Positions 59,563 to 64,000 of a DNA stretch of 64,000 nt are shown here, in pieces. Source of the stretch: Anaerolineales bacterium (lineage in GTDB: Bacteria; Chloroflexota; Anaerolineae; Anaerolineales; Villigracilaceae); NCBI GenBank assembly GCA_019187665.1, contig JABARH010000010.1:248001-312000 (forward strand), given 5' to 3'. The notes beneath the pieces are model-generated. The model was not told where the DNA came from, did no database searches, and saw nothing but the letters and a program-made list of their open reading frames with translations. Numbering within the stretch: the first letter of the stretch is position 1; each line of letters begins with the position of its first letter. The translations under genes and the position numbers were made by a program.

Positions 59563-60354
59563 ATGAAACCAGAAGCCCTCATCCTCCAAGCCCGCGGCAC
59601 AAACCGCGACCACGATGTCGCCGAAGCGTTGACTCTAGCTGGCGCCGAGGCTCATTTCATTCCGCTCAACCATTTGCGGATGAACAAAACGCTTCTCGCA
59701 GACTTTCAACTGCTCGTGCTTCCTGGCGGCTTCTCCTACGCCGACGCTTTGGGCGCGGGCAAACTTCACGCGCTGGATTTGAATTCATACTTCAATGAAG
59801 AGATTTCTGCGTTTGTGGAAGCGGGCAAGCCTGTGATTGGAATCTGTAATGGATTTCAGGCATTGGTGAAGTCTGGGATATTGCCAGGGGAAGGGAAAGA
59901 GGAAAAAAGGATGAATGGATCGGGCGCAACGCTCACGTTTAATACAAAAGGTCATTTTGAATGCCGTTGGGTAACGCTGAAACCTGTTTCTCAAACCTGC
60001 ATTTGGACAAAGGGATTGGAAGGAATCGTCGAATGTCCCATCGCGCACGGTGAAGGAAATTTCCAAACATCCGAATCCTTCCTTCTTCCGACTTTCATCG
60101 AAAACGATCAAATCGCCCTCGCCTACACCCACGCTGACGGTTCGTCTGCGGACGGTGAATATCCCTACAATCCCAACGGCTCCATTTTGGATATCGCTGG
60201 CATCTGCAATCCGCGGGGCAACGTGCTGGGACTCATGCCGCACCCTGAGAATCATATTTATCCGCACCAGCATCCGCAATGGACGCGGGGAGTCAAAGGA
60301 AATAGCGGGTTGGCATTATTTGAAAATGGTGTGAGGTATGCTTCGCAAATTTAG
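59563..60354 (+). CDS. purQ: FGAM synthase glutaminase subunit PurQ
   Basis: 263 residues, class I glutamine amidotransferase that supplies ammonia to PurL. VLPGGFSYADALGAG, nucleophile Cys95 in GICNGFQAL, and the His/Glu pair in GLMPHPENH. The start near ATCTATCTCATG has no clear ribosome site; the 24-nt space to purL consists of TATCGATTATCGAATATC words. Confidence 0.92.
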   Translation: MKPEALILQARGTNRDHDVAEALTLAGAEAHFIPLNHLRMNKTLLADFQLLVLPGGFSYADALGAGKLHALDLNSYFNEEISAFVEAGKPVIGICNGFQALVKSGILPGEGKEEKRMNGSGATLTFNTKGHFECRWVTLKPVSQTCIWTKGLEGIVECPIAHGEGNFQTSESFLLPTFIENDQIALAYTHADGSSADGEYPYNPNGSILDIAGICNPRGNVLGLMPHPENHIYPHQHPQWTRGVKGNSGLALFENGVRYASQI

Positions 60355-60359
60355 TCAAA

Positions 60360-60406
60360 AGTCAAAGGTCAAAAGTCACCCGACCTTCGACTTTTGACCT
60401 TTGACT
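60360..60406. repeat. Perfect 18-bp inverted repeat between purQ and purC
   Basis: AGTCAAAGGTCAAAAGTC (60360-60377), 11-nt loop, GACTTTTGACCTTTGACT (60389-60406). No T-run. It ends 13 nt before the purC ATG and could tune purC translation or the purQ mRNA end. Confidence 0.8.
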
Positions 60407-60419
60407 CATAAGGATTTTC

Positions 60420-61385
60420 ATGATCTCAAAAGAAGAACTAATCAAATTATTACCGCAGGCGTTTGGTGAAACAAATCTTTTGCTGCCCAATAAACAAACT
60501 GGCAAGGTCCGCGATTGGTATGACCTGCCCGACGGCAAGAGACTCATCGTCACTACAGACAGGCTTTCGGCGTTTGACCGAATCCTTGCGAAAGTTCCGT
60601 ATAAGGGACAGGTGCTGAATCAACTCTCCGCCTGGTGGTTCGAGCAGACGAAAGACATTATTCCGAATCATTTGCTGTCCGTGCCTGACCCGAACGCTTC
60701 GATTGTCACCACCGTCCAACCGCTTCCCATCGAAGTCATCGTGCGGGGATACATCACAGGCGTGACGACAACCGCCTTATGGTATCGCTACTCCATCGGC
60801 GAACGGAATATTTATGGCTACGACTTTCCTGAAGGCTTGAAAAAGAATCAGGCATTACCAGAGCCGATCATCACCCCCACCACCAAAGGCGGCGCAACAG
60901 GACATGACGAACGACTAACTTGTGCGGAAGTCACCGAGAAAGGCTTACTCGATGAAGCAGCTTGGAATCAAGTTCAACAAGCCGCACTTGCCATCTTCAA
61001 GCGTGGACAGGAAGTCGCTAATAAAGCGGGCTTGATTCTTGTGGATACCAAATATGAATTCGGCATTGCACCTGATGGCAGTGTAATGCTGATTGATGAA
61101 GTCCACACGCCTGATTCATCTCGTTACTGGAAAGCGGATACTTACGAAGAACGATTCAACTTTGGTAGCGAACCCGAAAACTTTGACAAGGAATTTGTCC
61201 GTATTGCATACGCAGAAAAAGGTTATCGCGGCGATGGCGCAGTTCCCTCCATGCCCAACGAATTATGGGTCGCAGCAGGCGTACGCTACATCACCGTCTA
61301 CGAAATGCTCACGGGCAAAACATTTGAAGCGGGCGAGTATCCCATAGAAGAACGCCTGCTCAAGAATCTGAAAGGGTTGCTATGA
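60420..61385 (+). CDS. purC: Phosphoribosylaminoimidazole-succinocarboxamide synthase
   Basis: 321 residues. Joins aspartate to CAIR with [65 protein letters not shown], and [14 protein letters not shown] are the SAICAR synthetase signatures. Stop overlaps the purE start (ATGA, 61382-61385). Confidence 0.94.
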   Translation: MISKEELIKLLPQAFGETNLLLPNKQTGKVRDWYDLPDGKRLIVTTDRLSAFDRILAKVPYKGQVLNQLSAWWFEQTKDIIPNHLLSVPDPNASIVTTVQPLPIEVIVRGYITGVTTTALWYRYSIGERNIYGYDFPEGLKKNQALPEPIITPTTKGGATGHDERLTCAEVTEKGLLDEAAWNQVQQAALAIFKRGQEVANKAGLILVDTKYEFGIAPDGSVMLIDEVHTPDSSRYWKADTYEERFNFGSEPENFDKEFVRIAYAEKGYRGDGAVPSMPNELWVAAGVRYITVYEMLTGKTFEAGEYPIEERLLKNLKGLL

Positions 61386-61882
61386 CCAATCCGCTTATCG
61401 CCGTCATCATGGGCTCCAAGTCTGATTGGGAGACAATGGAACACGCGACCAAGACTCTCGATGAGTTGAAGATTCCGTACGAGGTCAAAATTGTTTCCGC
61501 ACATCGCACGCCCGACCTCCTCTTTCAATTTGCTGAGTCCGCTGCGGGGCGGGGTATTGAAGTCATCATCGCTGGCGCGGGCGGTGCGGCGCATCTGCCT
61601 GGCATGACTGCCGCCAAAACGCATCTGCCTGTGCTCGGTGTGCCTGTCCAATCGAAGGCGCTCAATGGCATGGACTCGCTCCTCTCCATCGTGCAGATGC
61701 CTGCGGGCGTTCCCGTCGGCACACTTGCTATTGGTCGTGCGGGCGCAGTCAATGCGGCGCTGCTGGCGGCGTCCATCGTTGCCAACAAACACCCCGAACA
61801 TCTCGATACATTGCTCGCTTATCGCGCCAAACAGACTCAATCCGTTTTAGATAACCCCGACCCGAGAGAAGATAACGGATGA
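61382..61882 (+). CDS. purE: N5-carboxyaminoimidazole ribonucleotide mutase
   Basis: 166 residues. [12 protein letters not shown] (substrate phosphate loop), SAHRTPDLL with the catalytic His, and [12 protein letters not shown]. It is a class I PurE working on the PurK product, as the adjacent purK confirms. ATGA overlap with purK (61879-61882). Confidence 0.94.
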   Translation: MTNPLIAVIMGSKSDWETMEHATKTLDELKIPYEVKIVSAHRTPDLLFQFAESAAGRGIEVIIAGAGGAAHLPGMTAAKTHLPVLGVPVQSKALNGMDSLLSIVQMPAGVPVGTLAIGRAGAVNAALLAASIVANKHPEHLDTLLAYRAKQTQSVLDNPDPREDNG

Positions 61883-63300
61883 CGAACATTGGCGTTTTGG
61901 GAGCGGGTCAATTGGGACGGATGCTCGCTTTAGCAGGATATCCGCTCGGACATCGCTTCCGCTTCTTCGACCCCGCTTCTGACTCACCCGCCAGCCTGCT
62001 CGCTGACCATTTGGCATTCGACTACGCTGACACATCCGCTCTTGAGCAGTTTGCACAGGGATTGGACGTGGTCACATACGAGTTTGAGAATGTCCCTGTG
62101 GAGGCTGTAAGACATCTTGAAAAGTTTGTCCCGGTATATCCGCCGCCGATCGCGTTGGAAAAAGCGCAGGATAGATTTGTTGAGAAATCTTTTTTTCGGG
62201 AATTGGGGATACCAACGCCGAAGTACTCAACGGATGGCTTCGCCAAACGGATAAACGGATATGAAACGGATGAGGGCAACGGATTAGAAGCGGATGCGCG
62301 GATAGTCTCAACGGATGGCTTCGCCAAACGGATAAGCGGATATGAAACGGATGAGGGCAACGGATTAGAAGCGGATGCGCGGATAGTCTCAACGGATGGC
62401 TTCGCCAAACGGATAAGCGGATATGAAACGGATGAGGGCAACGGATTAGAAGCGGATGCGCGGATAGTCTCAACGGATGGCTTCGCCAAACGGATAAGCG
62501 GATATGAAACGGATGAGGGCAACGGATTAGAAGCGGATGCACGGATAAACTCAACGGATGGCTTCGCCAAACGGATAAGCGGATATGAAACGGACGAGAT
62601 TGAATTTCCTGTTGTATTGAAGACTCGTCGGATGGGGTATGACGGGAAAGGACAAATGGTTGTCAGCTCACAAGCAGGTTTGGAGAACGGATTAGGAAAC
62701 GGAGAAACGGATGGTTTGATTATCGAAGAGTTTGTTCCGTTTGATCGGGAGTTATCTATTATTTGTGTGCGGAATAGATCAGGTGAGACGAAGTTTTATC
62801 CGCTGATCGAAAATCAGCATCGGGATGGGATTTTGCGGCTGTCGTTGGTGACGGGGAATGTGTCGGCGGATTTGCAAGGACAAGCAGAAGAGTATGCAAC
62901 ACGGGTCATGTCTGCGTTGAATTATATCGGTGTGTTGACGATTGAATTTTTTGAGAAGGGCGGTCGCTTGCTGGCAAATGAAATGGCGCCGCGCGTGCAC
63001 AACAGCGGGCATTGGACGATCGAGGGGGCGGTAACGTCTCAGTTTGAGAATCAGGTTCGGGCTGTGACTGATGCGTCGCTTGGGAGCACGAGTCCGCTTG
63101 GGGCGTGTGCCATGGTCAATTTGGTGGGAACGCTTCCAGATGTGGAATTCATCCTGAAAATTGAGGGAGCGCATTTGCACTTGTACGATAAGGCTCCGAG
63201 ACCGAAACGCAAATTGGGTCATATTACGCTGGTTGAGAAAGATGTTGAGATGTTGTATGAAAAACTTAACGAGATAAGGAAAGTGTATGATCAATTTTGA
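61879..63300 (+). CDS. purK: N5-carboxyaminoimidazole ribonucleotide synthase, with 27-residue tandem repeat
   Basis: 473 residues against about 370-390 in the family. ATP-grasp enzyme carboxylating AIR. Normal blocks: [27 protein letters not shown], then after the insert [53 protein letters not shown]. Between GIPTPKY (about 115) and EFPVVLKT (about 241) lie four full and one partial copy of a 27-residue unit starting [17 protein letters not shown] smaller insert, [13 protein letters not shown], lies near residue 270. Both fall in linkers between ATP-grasp subdomains, so activity is probably kept. Confidence 0.92.
   Translation: MTNIGVLGAGQLGRMLALAGYPLGHRFRFFDPASDSPASLLADHLAFDYADTSALEQFAQGLDVVTYEFENVPVEAVRHLEKFVPVYPPPIALEKAQDRFVEKSFFRELGIPTPKYSTDGFAKRINGYETDEGNGLEADARIVSTDGFAKRISGYETDEGNGLEADARIVSTDGFAKRISGYETDEGNGLEADARIVSTDGFAKRISGYETDEGNGLEADARINSTDGFAKRISGYETDEIEFPVVLKTRRMGYDGKGQMVVSSQAGLENGLGNGETDGLIIEEFVPFDRELSIICVRNRSGETKFYPLIENQHRDGILRLSLVTGNVSADLQGQAEEYATRVMSALNYIGVLTIEFFEKGGRLLANEMAPRVHNSGHWTIEGAVTSQFENQVRAVTDASLGSTSPLGACAMVNLVGTLPDVEFILKIEGAHLHLYDKAPRPKRKLGHITLVEKDVEMLYEKLNEIRKVYDQF
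62227..62598 (+). repeat. 81-bp tandem repeat inside purK
   Basis: Unit starts at 62227, 62308, 62389, 62470 and 62551 (exact period 81 = 27 codons); the fifth is partial. Copies 2 and 3 are identical; copies 1 and 4 differ at a few bases. Within each unit the word CGGAT recurs about every 8-13 nt, so a short repeat was amplified first and an 81-bp unit later. Confidence 0.95.
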
Positions 63301-64000
63301 TGAATCGCCAAAGGAGGAATGCGGTGTGATAGGCGTGTTCGCGCCGAATGAGGATGTGGCGCGCATGACGTTCTTTGGGTTGTATGCATTGCAACATCGC
63401 GGACAGGAAGCGGCGGGAATGGCGGTGGCGGACGGCGTCTCGATGTCAATACACAAAGGGTTGGGGCTGGCTTCGCAGGTGTTCACGCCGAATACGATGG
63501 CTGAGTTGAAGGGGCATTATGCGATCGGGCATACGCGCTATTCGACAACGGGTTCATCGTCTTTGCGGAATGCCCAGCCATTTATGATCGAAACGATCCA
63601 TGGTCCGCTGGCGTTGGCGCATAACGGAAATTTGGTCAACTCGGCGGAGTTGCGGCATGAGTTGATGAAACAAGGCGTGGGATTTTCGTCGTCGTCGGAT
63701 ACGGAGGTGATGACGATGATGCTGGCGCGCAACGGCGGCGCAGCGTGGGAGGAGCGGATTCGTCACGCCATGCAAAAATGGATCGGGGCGTATTCGCTGG
63801 TGATCCTGACGCGCGATTGTGTGTATGCGGCGCGCGACCCGTGGGGGTTTCGTCCGCTGTGCATTGGGTTATTGCCAAGCGGAGGTCATGCGGTTGCGTC
63901 GGAGACGGGCGCTTTGCAGACGCTGGGTTGCGAAGCCATCCGCGATGTGAAGCCTGGGGAGGTGGTGTCGCTTTCCAATAACGCGTTGAAGGTGATGCAG
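63287..64000 (+). CDS. purF: Amidophosphoribosyltransferase, N-terminal part (3' end outside window)
   Basis: First enzyme of purine synthesis (PRPP to phosphoribosylamine). 238 codons are visible and the frame is open to the last base. An 11-residue propeptide ([11 protein letters not shown]) is followed by nucleophile Cys12 in CGVIGVFAP; LYALQHRGQEAAGMA, GHTRYSTTGSSSLRNAQP and AHNGNLVNS are the Ntn-type glutaminase blocks. The ATG overlaps the purK end by 14 nt. Confidence 0.93.
   Translation, partial: MINFDESPKEECGVIGVFAPNEDVARMTFFGLYALQHRGQEAAGMAVADGVSMSIHKGLGLASQVFTPNTMAELKGHYAIGHTRYSTTGSSSLRNAQPFMIETIHGPLALAHNGNLVNSAELRHELMKQGVGFSSSSDTEVMTMMLARNGGAAWEERIRHAMQKWIGAYSLVILTRDCVYAARDPWGFRPLCIGLLPSGGHAVASETGALQTLGCEAIRDVKPGEVVSLSNNALKVMQ

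Noticed and set aside
62022..62570. Long antisense reading frames over purK (182 and 160 codons)
   Set aside because: They exist only because the 81-bp repeat has a period divisible by three; they lack starts with ribosome sites and family similarity.

Overview
The window looks like chromosomal DNA of a moderately GC-rich bacterium, most likely an Anaerolineae-type Chloroflexota. This is inferred from the many lipoproteins with Thr/Pro-rich linkers behind the lipobox, the many TATAAT boxes lying only 4-10 nt before start codons (leaderless transcripts), and the general gene repertoire. No marker gene was searched, so taxonomy is an inference.

Layout. 1-12.6 kb: housekeeping genes (proline dehydrogenase fragment, SDR reductase, DinB-like protein, UbiA-like membrane protein, moeA, lipoproteins, homocysteine methyltransferase-like protein, HAD hydrolase, serA-like dehydrogenase, M32 carboxypeptidase) and tRNA-Pro(CGG). 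12.9-23.9 kb: two divergent operons. The leftward one encodes an SGNH protein, an MBOAT acyltransferase, an acyl carrier protein and a fatty acyl-AMP ligase. The rightward one encodes a class III aminotransferase, an SGNH protein, a second MBOAT, a second SGNH protein and another class III aminotransferase. Together they resemble a fatty-acyl version of the Dlt (D-alanylation) machinery and are the best candidate here for an undescribed system. 23.9-30.2 kb: an accessory patch with two small membrane proteins, mmsA and a single-chain restriction-modification enzyme, separated by dispersed repeats. 30.2-45.1 kb: a polyamine and omega-amino-acid catabolic block: putrescine aminotransferase, PotABCD importer, saccharopine dehydrogenase-like protein, two aminobutyraldehyde dehydrogenases, a further aldehyde dehydrogenase, GABA aminotransferase and another class III aminotransferase. 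These can be joined into putrescine to aminobutyraldehyde to GABA to succinate semialdehyde to succinate. 45.2-56.6 kb: Lnt, lipoproteins, a TetR regulator with a symmetric operator, a PIN toxin/antitoxin pair, tRNA-Thr(CGT), a GT4 glycosyltransferase, a transporter, a cysteine-cluster protein, a GNAT-like protein and a HAMP membrane sensor. 56.7-64 kb: purine operon purL-purQ-purC-purE-purK-purF, with purF running off the window.

A second theme crosses the whole window: short-word repeats. Octamer arrays (ACACGTAC type), heptamer arrays (CAACCRY type), CGGAT-rich repeats and several palindromic elements fill most spacers. Members of the same families also sit in frame inside moeA, purL, purK and the restriction-modification gene without breaking them. 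The 81-bp tandem repeat in purK is the clearest case. Two gene-fragment scars (a second start of mmsA and a deleted copy of an aminotransferase) show that local duplication accompanies this activity.
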